A DNA stretch of 64,000 nt from the NCBI RefSeq assembly GCF_000835495.1, contig NW_015622547.1, forward strand, positions 1,860,001 through 1,924,000. Direction: 5' to 3'. Positions 53,789 to 64,000 of the stretch are shown piece after piece. Source of the stretch: Cladophialophora immunda. Its lineage: Eukaryota; Ascomycota; Eurotiomycetes; Chaetothyriales; Herpotrichiellaceae. The position numbers were made by a program, and so were the translations under genes. Numbering within the stretch: the first letter of the stretch is position 1; the number at the start of each line of letters is the position of its first letter. The notes beneath the pieces were generated by a model. It did not search any database. It was not told the origin of the DNA and saw only the letters and a program-made list of their open reading frames with translations.

Positions 53789-55203
53789 GCGGGGCGTGTG
53801 CTGGGGGGCCAGCTTTTTGTACTTTTACACATTTTCACCGATTCTACGCTAATATTGTCGATGATGCTCAGGACGACCATACTAAACTCGTCTTGGAGAC
53901 CGATCATTCTACAGGTGTCCCTGGTCACATCAACGGAAGTGAAGGTCAGAGAAGCCTCCGTTCCTCTGGGACGCTGGCAAGGAGCTTGGGACAGGGTGCC
54001 AGGGTTCCCTTGCAGGTTCTCGACACAGCCAATATACCACTGCATCATTCTCTCAATTCGTGGACATAGCAGGTGCGGATTTGCGCCCAGGACTATGCAG
54101 TCTTCGAGGCCCGGAAGTCAGGCGAGAGAAGGTATATAAGGTTGCAGAAGACAAAGAGCTCGCATAATAGTATACTGAAAAGAAACGAGGTGCGAGAGAG
54201 GACCAGCGTTAATCATCTCATCAAAGTCGACGACGAGCTTCCAGCCTGCCCACCACCCGCTTCAGGGGACCAGCAGCCTTGTCTTGTCTTGTCTTGGCAG
54301 CGGTCGGTATCTAGTAAACTTCTTTGCAACTCGCTATCCGGGCGCCTCTCTTTCCTCTTCTTATCTTAGCTGGAGCTTGCCCTTGGACTGTCCGTGTCCC
54401 ATAGCATGGTACAGAGTTCTCAACAATCGTATGTCGAGTCGAAGATGCCGCCTTTCGTGTACACTCTGTGAATGGCGAGGAAGACGGGGTCCATGTAATT
54501 GAGAGTTCCGGGCCCTAAGCCTTATACTACACACCACGGGTGACCTTGACGTAGCGTCGCTTTGCGCAACACCTGTTGGCTAATCCACGTTGTCGAATAC
54601 GGAGTGACAGATTTGTTGTGCGTTCCACTTCCATCCGGCATGCATCTCGGAATGTTCTGTGGTTGTCAAGCAAGCCTTTCTCCAGCAACCGAACTGACAG
54701 AAGCAAAGCGGTTCTGCAGACGAGAGCTGCAGTGTTCATAGGGCTGGGAAGGACTCGAACAACAAACGGGGTTCGGGTCGAAGAAGGATTTGACTGTGAG
54801 GATTCCGCAGCCATGTTTGTTCTATGTCCAAGGCACCTCCACAAATAGCCATCAAGTTAAATGGCACATCAGGGCGTCACCATCTGCCCAAGCATAAATG
54901 ACTGGACAGGCCTGCCATGCTCTGAGCCATGGATCAAGATGCATCTGGTCATCTTGGCAGCTTCTCGAGTAACGCAAGTTCAAGGAGGACGTCCAACCTC
55001 TGGCCTCCAAACCGTCAATCGTCATGGATCCCTGTCGTCCAGCCTGACACCTGCCGATGCCTGCGCTCAAGATGAGTGAGACTAGTCGATGTCTGCCCAT
55101 GGGTCGAATGCCTCTGCTGACACATGCTGTGTACCTCACATCTGAAGTATGTCGAGCTCTCCCTCAGCATCGAGTCGATGCAAGGACGACAACTCGAGAC
55201 TTG
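53789..55203. other. convergent intergenic region
   Basis: 1.4 kb between convergent genes. It holds the CTTGT repeat at 54278-54296 and no coding sequence I can support. Confidence 0.4.
54278..54296 (+). repeat. (CTTGT)3.8 tandem repeat
   Basis: Nearly four copies of CTTGT in intergenic DNA. Confidence 0.7.
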
Positions 55204-55677
55204 TCATGATTCTTCGTTTGACCATTTGTCGAGCCACGCAACAACATCTGACTTGTCTCCCTCCGCGGGTTTTCTCTCTGGCTCGTCTTCCCAGTCTAAC
55301 AACTTGTCTGTTCCCGACTTCTCCTTTGTCTTCCGGTTGATCACCTTGCCGTTCTTATCCACATTGGTGCCAGTGGTAGTATCGGTAGAGACTTCAGGTA
55401 TCGTCTCCAGACTCCTGGACTCGATTCCGCGTATCACGTTTGGTCCAACTTTTGCCTTTTGCATGTATGCTGTTCGGGCCTGTTCGCCTTCTTGCAGCTC
55501 CTTTGGGCTCATCCACCACTTGAAGAATTCTTCGATCTTAGGTCTGGCCACGAAATAGACGAGGACGATGAGAAATAGGTACACATAGTCTTGTTTGTCG
55601 AGTTGGCCCTTCTGCATGTACCGCTGAATAGGGTTGAGGCGCGACAGGTCCGCTGGTGGAGGAGTATATTCAACCAT
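55204..55677 (-). CDS. PGA2: Pga2-family ER protein
   Basis: Single exon, 157 residues, start ATG 55677. One membrane helix near the N-terminus (YVYLFLIVLVYFVA, about residues 31-44) follows a short luminal/cytosolic segment, and the rest is hydrophilic. The ending DKLLDWEDEPERKPAEGDKS followed by WLDKWSNEES is the hallmark of the Pga2 family (PF07543), whose yeast member is needed for processing and transport of Gas1 and ALP in the early secretory pathway. Small size and single helix fit the family exactly. The gene is divergent from the tyrosinase gene. Confidence 0.85.
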   Translation of the reverse strand: MVEYTPPPADLSRLNPIQRYMQKGQLDKQDYVYLFLIVLVYFVARPKIEEFFKWWMSPKELQEGEQARTAYMQKAKVGPNVIRGIESRSLETIPEVSTDTTTGTNVDKNGKVINRKTKEKSGTDKLLDWEDEPERKPAEGDKSDVVAWLDKWSNEES

Positions 55678-56750
55678 GGCGGACGGCTAAACAAACGGAG
55701 CGTCGACTGTTCCTGCGATAATGACGTTCTGAGCTCTGCTTCTGTGGGGTGAGGCTTGTCAAACAGAGAAGAGCAAAGCGAAATGAGAGGCAACAAAGGT
55801 GAAAGCCAATTCTTTATTGACAAACGCGCGATATAATTTTTTTCCCTCTGCCTGCGAGGACCTTCGAGGAGCCGCGACTCCGCGCCAGCCGAAGAAAGGA
55901 ACCTGCGGAACAGGGATGACGATGTGGCTCGGTGGCTCTGCGCTCTGCGTGCGGGCCAAGCCGCTCGTCACCGGAGCCAGACGAGGTGAGGAGCCTTTCA
56001 GCTTCCTTGCATCCCGGACTTCCATCTCTTTTCTCTTGTGGCCTTATGTGGCACGTACCTACATCATCTCGAGTCTGGTTTGCAATGCTCTGTCATACTT
56101 GAAATGGGTGCAAAATCCCAGAATACGACAGGTAGACCCTGCAGGGAGTGGTTTGCACCGCACCCTTCTCAAGAGCATGCCTCCTTGTTTGCCTCCAGCA
56201 GCTGCCCTAGTCAGTATCACCAGCAGAATGCCCGTCGCACCGAATCCGCCGGGGTTCACTATCTCGGAAGAACATTGTGGAACGGTGTTGCAGGAAGGGG
56301 CTTGGACCAGGAATAGTGGACGTTTGCTGTGTATATACCGTCGTCTACCTGCGCGTCTTCCTTGTCGACGGCAGCATCCAGATCGCGTGTAGAACCGAGG
56401 TCGCAGGCTGTCTCAGATGGAATTGCGTTGACTATGTTGCGCATCGTGGATGGCACCCGTTCGAACATGGACTCTACCCACGGTGTTTGCACCACTGTTA
56501 CAATGCGACTGGAGGCAACGGATGCACCTGCCCGAGCCACCGGGCCCAGCGCATCGGTGTGCGGTCCCAGAGACTGGCAATTTGCATGTCTAACAAACAA
56601 TCTCCTTACGTTTGAGTCCCTTGGGGTGTGCGGGAGACCTGGGGCGGTGGTTCAGATCCCAGTACATATGTTGCTTGATGAAAGAATGGTCGCCCAACAA
56701 AGTGACTCTTTTGTCTTCGTCACATCCTCTCGTCCTGACTACTCCTGACC
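55678..56750. other. divergent promoter region
   Basis: 1.07 kb between the Pga2-type gene and the tyrosinase gene. No coding sequence or repeat recognised. Confidence 0.4.
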
Positions 56751-58866
56751 ATGTTTTCCCCCTTCTTCCGCTGCAAAGAGCACTTTACGCCGCTTCTCCT
56801 CTTGGTTCTGTCACTGTGTGATTGTTTGGTCGCTTTCCAGATCACTGGTGCACTGGGAGGCGTCAATTCAACTACAGGAGCAAGACCTCTGAGATACGAG
56901 ATCCATGACTTTGCCAACTCTGGTCCGGCCTTTGATTTGTTCATCCTCGCCCTGATCGTTCTCCAAAGTCTTGAGCAGTCAGAAGAGCTGTCTTACTTCC
57001 AAGTCTCAGGTCATTGAATGCCAGTCATGGATTGCACAGATGCTTACCAGTGGCAGGAATCCATGGCTTCCCTCGAATCCCGTGGGACGGCGTCTCGGGC
57101 ACTGGTAGCTACCCAGGATTTTGCACGCACGCAGCAACTCCATTTCCAACCTGGCACCGACCTTATGTGGCACTGTTTGAGGTAACTCGCAACCTCTGTG
57201 TCGTTCGTTGCGGTATCGCTGACCACAGCCCTCTACAGCAATTGATCTGGCAACATGCCCAAGACATTGCTAGCGACTATCCCGACGATCAACATGATGA
57301 ATATTCGAGTGCGGCCCTCGCTTTACGGGTTCCTTACTGGGACTGGGCTGTTTATCCAGCGTTGCCTGACGTGGTTTCGGAGCCTCAGATCTCCATCAAT
57401 ACTCCGAATGGGCAACAAACAGTGAACAATCCTCTCTACAGCTATGTCTTTCAGTCTAATGCCACAGGCAATGGATTTCCGCTTTCCGATCCGGTGTGGT
57501 CTGCCCACTCTCTTTGAATCTTTGACCATTTACTGACTGTGACGTACATAGATGGCCAACTTTCCGGAGACAGTGCGCTGGTGGAGTCCAGACACAAAGT
57601 CTAGCAATCAAAGCGCAGCCACTGCGGCGTTGCAGGCCAATGCTCCTGCGTGAGTCCATCCCCTCCCCAGTGCTGGCAAGCGTTGACGCACGGTGTTCCA
57701 GCATCCAATCATTGACATATCAAATGTTCACGTCTGTGGCGAATTACACAGCATTCTCATGCACCTGGCCTGGCGGTCAATGGCTTACTGCGAATAATAT
57801 CGAGTCCATCCACAATAGCATACACAACAGCGTTGGAGGGTATGGCCACATGCAATTTCCAGAAGTTGCGGGCTTCGATCCTGTCTTTTGGCTGCATCAC
57901 GCCAACGTTGATCGTATGTTTGCCATGTGGCAAACGCTGTATCCGGACAGCTACATCGAGCCGACTGTGAATGCATATGGATCGTACTACGAGAATGTTG
58001 GGTTTGTCGATTCGGGAACAACCGGTTGGTGTCACCCAAACGGCAGAAGTTGTGGAAACTAACACATCCTAGCTTTGGCGCCCTTTCATTCTGACGGTGG
58101 CAGCACGATGTTTACCTCCAACGACGTTCGCAGTACGAAGACATTCGGCTACAGTTATCCGGAACTGCTAGACTGGGAGATGAGTCCAGATGAGCTAAGG
58201 AACAACGTCCGAACTGCAGTCAATGCGCTCTACAACCCTTCATCAAACAACACAATCAGCAGCTCAACGAGAAAGACTAGGCGAAGATCCTCGAGTATAG
58301 CCGAGAGTTTCGGTCATGTGTCGCTTGATTTGGCGAAGCAGCTCCGTGTTAACAACCTCAACAGGCAGTGGTCGATCACCGTGCTTGTTGATCGGTTCCC
58401 GCTCAACACGAGTTTCTGCATTGACTTCTTCATGGGCGATGCTCCGGATGAGGTGTCCGCTTGGCCCGCCGCTCCGAACCTCATCGGCACCTATGCGCAA
58501 TTCAATCCCGCCAATGTCACGATGCTCCATCCCAACGGATTTCCTGAAGGACAAGTGCGCGGCGAGATCTCAATGACCCACACATTGGCAGTGGGTGTGT
58601 CGAGAGGCGTCCTTCGAGATCTCTCGCCACGGTCGGTTACACCCTTACTTCGACATGCTTTGAATTGGAAAGCTCGAACTCCGGCTGGGGAGGAAGTACC
58701 GATATCAGCACTTTCTGGACTTTCCATATCAGTCTTCACGCGGCCTGTGGTTCCTCGTAACACGAAAGACTCTTTCCCGGTGTACGGAGCAGTGCAATGG
58801 ATCGGTTCTGTCACGGAGGGGAAACCATGCGGCGCTCCGCGTCCACATGTACAGGACAAGTTCTGA
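56751..58866 (+). CDS. secreted tyrosinase (type 3 copper protein)
   Basis: Exons 56751-57009, 57057-57181, 57239-57493, 57552-57649, 57702-58024 and 58073-58866 (617 residues). An N-terminal signal peptide (FTPLLLLVLSLCDCLVAF) is followed by the copper-A site: His89 (SGIHGFP), His111 (CTH, with Cys109 placed for the Cys-His thioether) and His120 (TWHRPY). Copper-B: His283 and His287 (IHNSIHN) and the HHANVDR pair at 311-312. All six copper ligands are present. Tyrosinases hydroxylate monophenols and oxidise diphenols to quinones, feeding melanin or wall cross-linking. The C-terminal 260 residues form a further beta-domain that in the family often shields the active site; a short basic SSTRKTRRRSSS lies at its start and could be a cleavage region. 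The third intron uses a GTGTGG donor. Confidence 0.9.
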
Positions 58867-59532
58867 ATACGGCTGTAGGTTGCCATGCGACAGCCGTGTT
58901 TATCCAACTTGCTGCAGCCTCCATGTCGATGAGTGTTTCAATTCATGTCTCCCACTCACTCACTGCACAAAGCACCTCTTCGCGGATTAGCTAGGGTGGA
59001 CGGTTGGCTTATGTCTTCTGTTGCGGTTCTCTTGACCTGGCCTCTTGGGCATTGTGTTTCGGTCTTTCGTCTGGAGAAGCGGAGTCGCTTGAAATTGCAC
59101 GGTGGACCATCAAGATTGACCCAGTTTCAAACTGGCTAGCCTTGCCAGGTGCCACTGTCGGCTATTATTGGCTCTGCGCGTCCCTGTGCAAATAGATGTC
59201 GATGTGGGCTTGTTCGTGATCTCGGCTTTTTCTTCACAGAAGCAAGGAAATTTCTAGGCAGAGCAATGGGGCTGATTTGCTGATTTACTTCTGGTACTCT
59301 TCTGGCGATTCTTTGCTTCGAGTTGTTCTTTGGAGATACCTCTTCCGAAAGGCGTGTTTGAGACTGCCATCCATTCGTTTTTTGATTCTTTCGTTTCTAT
59401 GTCCGTCACTTGACATTTGTACTTGACATTTGTACTTGACAGTCCTTCTGCGAGTCCTGCCGATCGAAGCTACGAGTGCAGATCCTTACTGTTCGAGCTC
59501 AACCCTCAATCCTACCGTCGATCTCCACAAGA
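58867..59532. other. intergenic region
   Basis: 666 bases between two plus-strand genes; carries the 13-bp direct repeat at 59411-59441. Confidence 0.4.
59411..59441 (+). repeat. 13-bp direct repeat
   Basis: Two perfect copies of TGACATTTGTACT back to back, plus the start of a third (TGACA), about 100 bases upstream of the GPI-protein start. Confidence 0.8.
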
Positions 59533-60419
59533 ATGAGGCTCTCGGGGAAGCTGCTCTTGTTGAGCACGTCGCTCTTTACCCATGCTCTTGCACAAGCAAG
59601 AATCGCATTCACCTCTGTCCCTGCCTTGGTAGTTGCCGGGCAATCCTATAAGTGCGTACACTGCAGTTCTGCAAAGAGAGTGGGAAAAATAACGTGCTGA
59701 TCAGTATTTCTTGGGCTGGCGGAGACGGTTCACCCGTCACAATCACGCTGCGAGAGGGAGACCCGAATGATCTCAAGACGATCGCGACGCTGGCAGATGG
59801 CGTGACCGAGGATTTCTTTGTCTGGAATGTCTCGCAGAGTTTGGCGACTGCGTCGTATGTGGTTTCCTCACATACCCACCCGCATCACACAAGTCCAACC
59901 TTCTAATGGGCGCCAATTGCAGAGATTACGCACTCCAGATTACGCAGGGACAGGACTCGATCAACTACAGCGGCTTGTTCTCGATCGCGGGAGGAAGTGG
60001 TACGTCGACGATCTCATACACAACAACGACCGCGACCAATGCCACCGCAAGCTTGATCAGCACCACAAGCACTGCAATCGCTTCGTTTGGAAATACCACT
60101 ACAACTGCAGGCAATATGACTTTCAGGTGGGTTCGCAATCCAACTGCCTCGCTTGTTGGAGTCCAAGGAGGCTGAGTTACATCTCACATCTAGCCCTGCA
60201 ACCCTGTCGTCCACCTCGAGTACGAGCATGATTCCCGCTGTGACCCAACATATGACCTCCTCTTCCTCGTCCAGCAGTGAAGGCCTACCGAGCTCCACGT
60301 CGGCTGCGCCTACGGCGGCGGCCACGACAAGTGTGCCAGACGCTGGGGCCGCTGGGCAGCTGGGCAGCTCGGCTGCATTGGTGCTAGGGGTTTTTGCCGC
60401 AGTCATGTTCTTGAGTTGA
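59533..60419 (+). CDS. GPI-anchored Ser/Thr-rich cell-surface protein (Kre9/Knh-like N-terminal domain)
   Basis: Exons 59533-59651, 59705-59854, 59923-60126 and 60194-60419 (232 residues). Signal peptide RLSGKLLLLSTSLFTHALA is followed by a small beta-sandwich domain of the Ser-Thr-rich GPI-anchored family (PF10342): AGQSYNISWAGGDGSPVTITL, then a VWNV strand and SDYALQITQG. A long Ser/Thr linker leads to a hydrophobic C-terminus (LGSSAALVLGVFAAVMFLS) that is a GPI-attachment signal with a likely omega site in the SVPDAGAAGQ region. Such proteins are wall or plasma-membrane mannoproteins. All four junctions use canonical sites. The role is inferred to be structural or in glucan assembly. The first ATG with a signal peptide fixes the start. 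Confidence 0.88.
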
Positions 60420-61073
60420 TCAGAAAAACCCTCGTGTAGTTTCTTCTTGGGCTGAGGAAATTTGCGCGGCCACTAGAGCAAGGCGTTTGGTTGGAAAATA
60501 CGTGAAATCTATCTTGATCTACCACTTTCCGAAATTTTTGTTTTTGACAGTGCGTCACTGGATTTTTGGACCAGTCTATTGTTTTACCCCTGGCATTAGC
60601 CTTAATCTCTAAAGCACCTCGTCCCTAAAAAGGGCTTAGAGAAGAGACAGGGCATGAGGGACGGTTGGAGGGCGCCACATCTCATTTGTTAGGCGCGGTC
60701 GCCAACGCGTGGGAGGACCGGGTTTGCCTGTCAACACGTCCCCCCGGCTGCTAGGCTGCTAGGCTCCCCCGAACTTGCCGGGCGTTGCTGACCCGGCCCA
60801 TCTCCACCGACCCAAACGGCTGATCTCAAACAAATAATAATGCCATCATCTCAAATCCGGGAAAGGAGTCTCTCTCGGTCTGCATCTTTCGCTGATATAT
60901 GAGAGATCTTCTATCTTTCTGTGGTCGCGCGAGTCCATGCAACATTCACCTGCACCTGCACCCCAAGTCCGGAAGCGTCCATCGCAGTCGCCATCGTCGT
61001 CACATTCGCTTCGAATTCTCTAGGCCCGCCTTCTACCAATTGTGAGATCGCAGTTGACGAATGAGGGCGTGTC
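60420..61073. other. intergenic region
   Basis: 654 bases between genes. An upstream ATG at 60937 opens a short frame stopping at TAG; it would be a leader ORF of the next gene if transcribed. No other feature seen. Confidence 0.4.
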
Positions 61074-62384
61074 ATGAGGAGGAAGTCACGTCTTTCAAGA
61101 AGTTCCGCAACTCCAATAAACGAAGGGCTGGACAATAGTCTGGGTATGTAGCCACCTGTACCTTGTACTTGGTCAAATTCGACTCTCAGCGTCGAGCTAC
61201 TCGACAGTCCCTGAACCACGCTGACTCAACCTTTCCATCAGGGGCATCGTCACCCGCATTTTCTGATGTGAATACGACATCGATTATGCCCGAAGTGAAT
61301 GGAGCGCTCAAGGAGCAGAGTCAGCCAGATGGGGTGCGCCCTGCCTCGGGTCGAGTATCCAGTGCCTCCATGATGCGTTCAGGTACCGCTGTTCCCCTTG
61401 TCGTTTTCTGCCATCCCTTTCGTTGACCAAGAAATAGTTTTGTCGTCTTCCGAGTCCTCGCCCTCCTCCGAATCCGTGCCCTGGTCTTCGGCAATTGGTC
61501 ACGCCGGCACTGGGAAATCAGGCAGAGTAATTGAGCGTCTTCAAGGAGACATTGACCGGTTACGACGCGAGAAACAACTGCTCAAGATGCGACTTGAGGA
61601 AGCAGAGAAAGAGAATGAGACCTTGAAGACACGAAACCAATCGCTGCAAGATCGGACGAGCAACTATGAGCAATCTCATGAAGCGAATCTTCGGCAGCTC
61701 ACACGGAGGGAGAGACAAGTCGAAGAGCTGCGGGAAGAGCTAAGGAAAGAGAAATTGAAGACTGCAGCTGCAGAAGCCCAAGCAGCAGCCGCAGCTTCTA
61801 ATGAGGAGATTTGGAGAGACCAAGCCAGCCAGGCAAAGGCTCTCGCTGTTCAGAAAGAGGTAGAATACGAAACCGTGGTCGCCTGTCGGAAGGTGGATTA
61901 CGATCGACACCAAAGTGGCTTGGAAAAGATTAAGAGCAGTTTTGACATCCTTCTACGGCGACAGCAGGATGATTTGGAGAAGCAAAAGAAATTAGAGATC
62001 ATCGCCGAGCAGCAACGGCAGACCATTGCCCAGCTCGAAGAACTGACAAAGAGATTGACGACGAATTTCAAGGCTTACAGACATGAAGTGGACGCCGCCA
62101 TCTCCGACCTTCGCGAGGCTGCGAGCAACAACGACCAAGCATTGACTCAGAAGCTGGACGAGATGACGGAAGTGACAGGAAGGATGCGATGGGTCATGAA
62201 AGTTGACAATATTGTGAACCACAACCCTCACGAACCCGTGCAAGAACAATCCCAGCACTCGCGAAGAGATCACATCTCGAGACCACCTTCGTCTCACGAA
62301 GAAGTTTCAAAGAGAAGCCGCAGCCCCACGAAGAATGTGCTCACCAAACACAGGCGGAAAGATTCAGCAAAGGCCGCGAGATGA
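61074..62384 (+). CDS. She3-like coiled-coil protein
   Basis: Exons 61074-61143, 61242-61382 and 61438-62384 (385 residues). The N-terminus MRRKSRLSRSSATPINEGLD is followed by a Ser-rich region, then the family hallmark SAIGHAGTGKSGRVIERLQ and about 200 residues of coiled coil, rich in Glu/Lys/Arg/Gln. The C-terminal tail is basic (RSRSPTKNVLTKHRR). Filamentous-fungal relatives are usually annotated as SWI5-dependent HO expression protein 3 (the yeast mRNA-transport adaptor She3), but length and the conserved block differ from yeast, so the role in RNA transport is an inference. The second intron (61383-61437) has branch-like GTTGACC and a TAG acceptor and joins MMRS to VLSSSES in phase. Confidence 0.78.
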
Positions 62385-63130
62385 AGATTCTTCTGAGATT
62401 ACAGAGTTGCACGGAATTTGACATGACTATACGAAGTGATGATCACAACATACGTTAAAGCAGGCCGTTAATAGAAAGCCCCAAATCTCACCACTCACTG
62501 GCCAAGACCGGTGAGGAGCTCACTCCGATTTGTCAAAGGTGCTCTGAAATCTGCCCGTGACCGTAACGATGTGGTTTGAGGTCTCCTGTCTGACAACAAA
62601 CTGCAGCGTTATTTGTCTTGAGGGCAACCAAAGCAACGCCTTTCTGAAAGACAAACAACAAAGTAGAGAGATAGACAGGGGGACGACCGCAGGGATAATA
62701 ATACAAAAACAACTGAAGCACACTAGCATAACACACGCCCGCCATATCCAAGACGAGTGACGCCCCTTCTGTCATAAGCATGCTGTTGCACATCTCTAAG
62801 AAAGCACATGTATGCCTACACCTCTCTTTCCTGGAGATTCAGTGACAACAAATATTCACTACGAGCGGCTTTCTTAAGGCGAGGCTGAGACACCCCTCAC
62901 CCAGATCTTAGGGGTCTCGGCGAAAAGTTTTTCCGCCCACGTTCTCTTCTCAATTTCGTCCACTCACCGATCCTTCTCCAACCCGCCTCCAAACCGACTC
63001 CTACCTCTTCAGCCCAGTACAGCTATCATTGGTCGCCTGCCGGCTTCTCCTCCTCCTCTTCGCAGGCATTCTTTCCTGGCCGCAAGGCCGCGGAGGCAGC
63101 CTGAACGTCGTACAGAGTTCGGTCGAGGAA
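62385..63130. other. intergenic promoter region
   Basis: 746 bases upstream of the last gene; CT-rich near 62930-63050, as in fungal 5' leaders. No coding content before the ATG at 63131. Confidence 0.4.
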
Positions 63131-64000
63131 ATGGCGACGAAGAAGAGGAAGACGATCATTCTGAGATCGCTCTATGATTTCGGCGAGTTGGCAGTGAGTT
63201 TGGGCTACACTGAATACACACTCGCTCGTACACTGACATTTTTCAACAAGTCGACGGAGCTGATCCAGAATGACAAGTAGGCCTTCCGTCCCTCAAAGTG
63301 CCAACAAACTAAGTGACTGATATAGGGATGCTCATGATGACCCGGAGGCGGCGGCATTCTTTTCCTTTGATGCTTCCAACCAGGTCCGTAGCCTTTGGGT
63401 TCCACTGGGACTGGGACGCTGCTGATCCCCGACCTTACACAGGTATTCTGCGCAGAAATCGACCAAGATGATCAGGACACCACGCCACAATTTCTTACTC
63501 GTATGGCTGAGTACATCGAGCACCATGAATCGAATCAGCTCGGGTTTGAGGATGAGCCACGAATTCGCCCTGTGGAAGGAACCGTAATGGCGGACATTAT
63601 CCCAGAAGAAAGCCATGAAGAGAGCGCCGAACAAAACGTTCTGTTACAGTATCAGTCAGATGAGGAATCCGACGACCAGGACGCACTGGACGGATTGCTT
63701 CATCTGACGACCTATTGGCAGCCTGCGAAAGGGAACATCGGCATACTTCCAGCTATGTACGCAAAAGATATCACACGATTGACCGGCTCTTCCCTCTTTG
63801 CGGAAGAAGCTGAAAAGCGCTATCGAATCTTCCAAGGAAACTTCAACTTGGCTCATGAAAAGCTCTTGAGGCTTGAACCATTATTGGTATGCCACTCCAT
63901 AGTTGCGAATACTGGTCACTGATATTCCTGTCAGGAAATTTTTGAGAAACAGTCCAGCAGTCAATCGTTCCCAACTGGCAATCTCCTCATCTGGCCTCCA
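63131..64000 (+). CDS. unrecognised protein, 5' part of gene cut by window edge
   Basis: Exons 63131-63276, 63326-63383, 63443-63886 and 63935-64000, continuing past the window. The start is the ATG at 63131 (MATKKRKTIILRSL), the first with a conserved-looking sequence behind it. I do not recognise the family. The first exon encodes a basic start and a helix (YDFGELAVSLGYTEYT), then an acidic segment (DDPEAAAFFSFD), a strongly acidic region (DIIPEESHEESAEQN; SDEESDDQD) and a Tyr/Leu-rich helix (YRIFQGNFNLAHEKLLRLEPLL). No signal peptide or membrane segment is visible. It may be a nuclear protein, judging from the basic start and acidic stretches, but this is a guess. Confidence 0.7.

Noticed and set aside
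54760..54790. possible tRNA T-arm (GTTCGAGTCC on the minus strand)
   Set aside because: The flanking bases do not pair as a T-stem and no anticodon or acceptor arm can be drawn.
56630..56680. tRNA-like GGTTCAGATCC motif
   Set aside because: No matching acceptor or anticodon stem could be found upstream.
1..64000. CRISPR array, insertion sequence or prophage
   Set aside because: The window is eukaryotic; no regularly spaced repeats, terminal inverted repeats or transposase-like coding sequence were seen.

Overview
The window is nuclear DNA from a filamentous ascomycete (Pezizomycotina). The evidence is the genes themselves: short GT...AG introns of about 45-110 bases with CTAAC/CTGAC-like branch points, single genes with individual promoters rather than operons, and families characteristic of these fungi (HET-domain protein, RGS-LOV photoreceptor, secreted tyrosinase, GH78 rhamnosidase, DUF8004-type protein, Kre9/Knh-like GPI protein, fungal arylsulfotransferase). 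I could not place it to genus. All splice models below were read by hand; total coding lengths were checked to be multiples of three.

Layout. 1-4.5 kb: the C-terminal end of a tannase/feruloyl esterase, a seven-exon cyclase-family gene on the minus strand, and a small gene whose frame is broken. 4.5-6.5 kb: a single-exon HET protein. 7.5-9.5 kb: an RGS-LOV blue-light receptor. 10.7-13 kb: a small kinase-like gene and a basic conserved fungal protein. 13.5-20 kb: a DUF8004-type protein with a 2.75 kb gene-free upstream region containing a strong G-run array, then a conserved unknown. 20-27 kb: an MFS transporter with a damaged or oddly spliced N-terminus, a secreted GH78 enzyme and a kinase-like protein. 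28-38.6 kb: a GlcG/HbpS-like protein, an SDR, an unknown protein, a flavin polyamine/amine oxidase divergent from an MFS transporter, and COA3. 39-50.3 kb is a housekeeping block: Sds3/Dep1-type histone deacetylase complex subunit, NOP12, a Rex-type RNA exonuclease and STT3. 52-60.4 kb: a membrane-anchored arylsulfotransferase-like protein, a Pga2-type ER protein, a secreted tyrosinase and a GPI-anchored Ser/Thr-rich protein. 61-64 kb: a She3-like coiled-coil protein and the 5' part of an unknown gene cut by the window edge.

How genes may work together (inference). There is no obvious secondary-metabolite backbone gene. Several products act at or through the cell surface (rhamnosidase, tyrosinase, GPI protein, STT3, Pga2, arylsulfotransferase-like protein). 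The amine oxidase/MFS divergent pair could handle polyamines. The RGS-LOV protein would couple blue light to membrane G-protein signalling. The most unusual sequence observations are the 22-bp repeats that put an ATG in all three frames at the arylsulfotransferase start, the N-terminal lesion or 31-base intron in the MFS gene, the G-run array at 16.7 kb, and an 18-base micro-exon in the cyclase gene.
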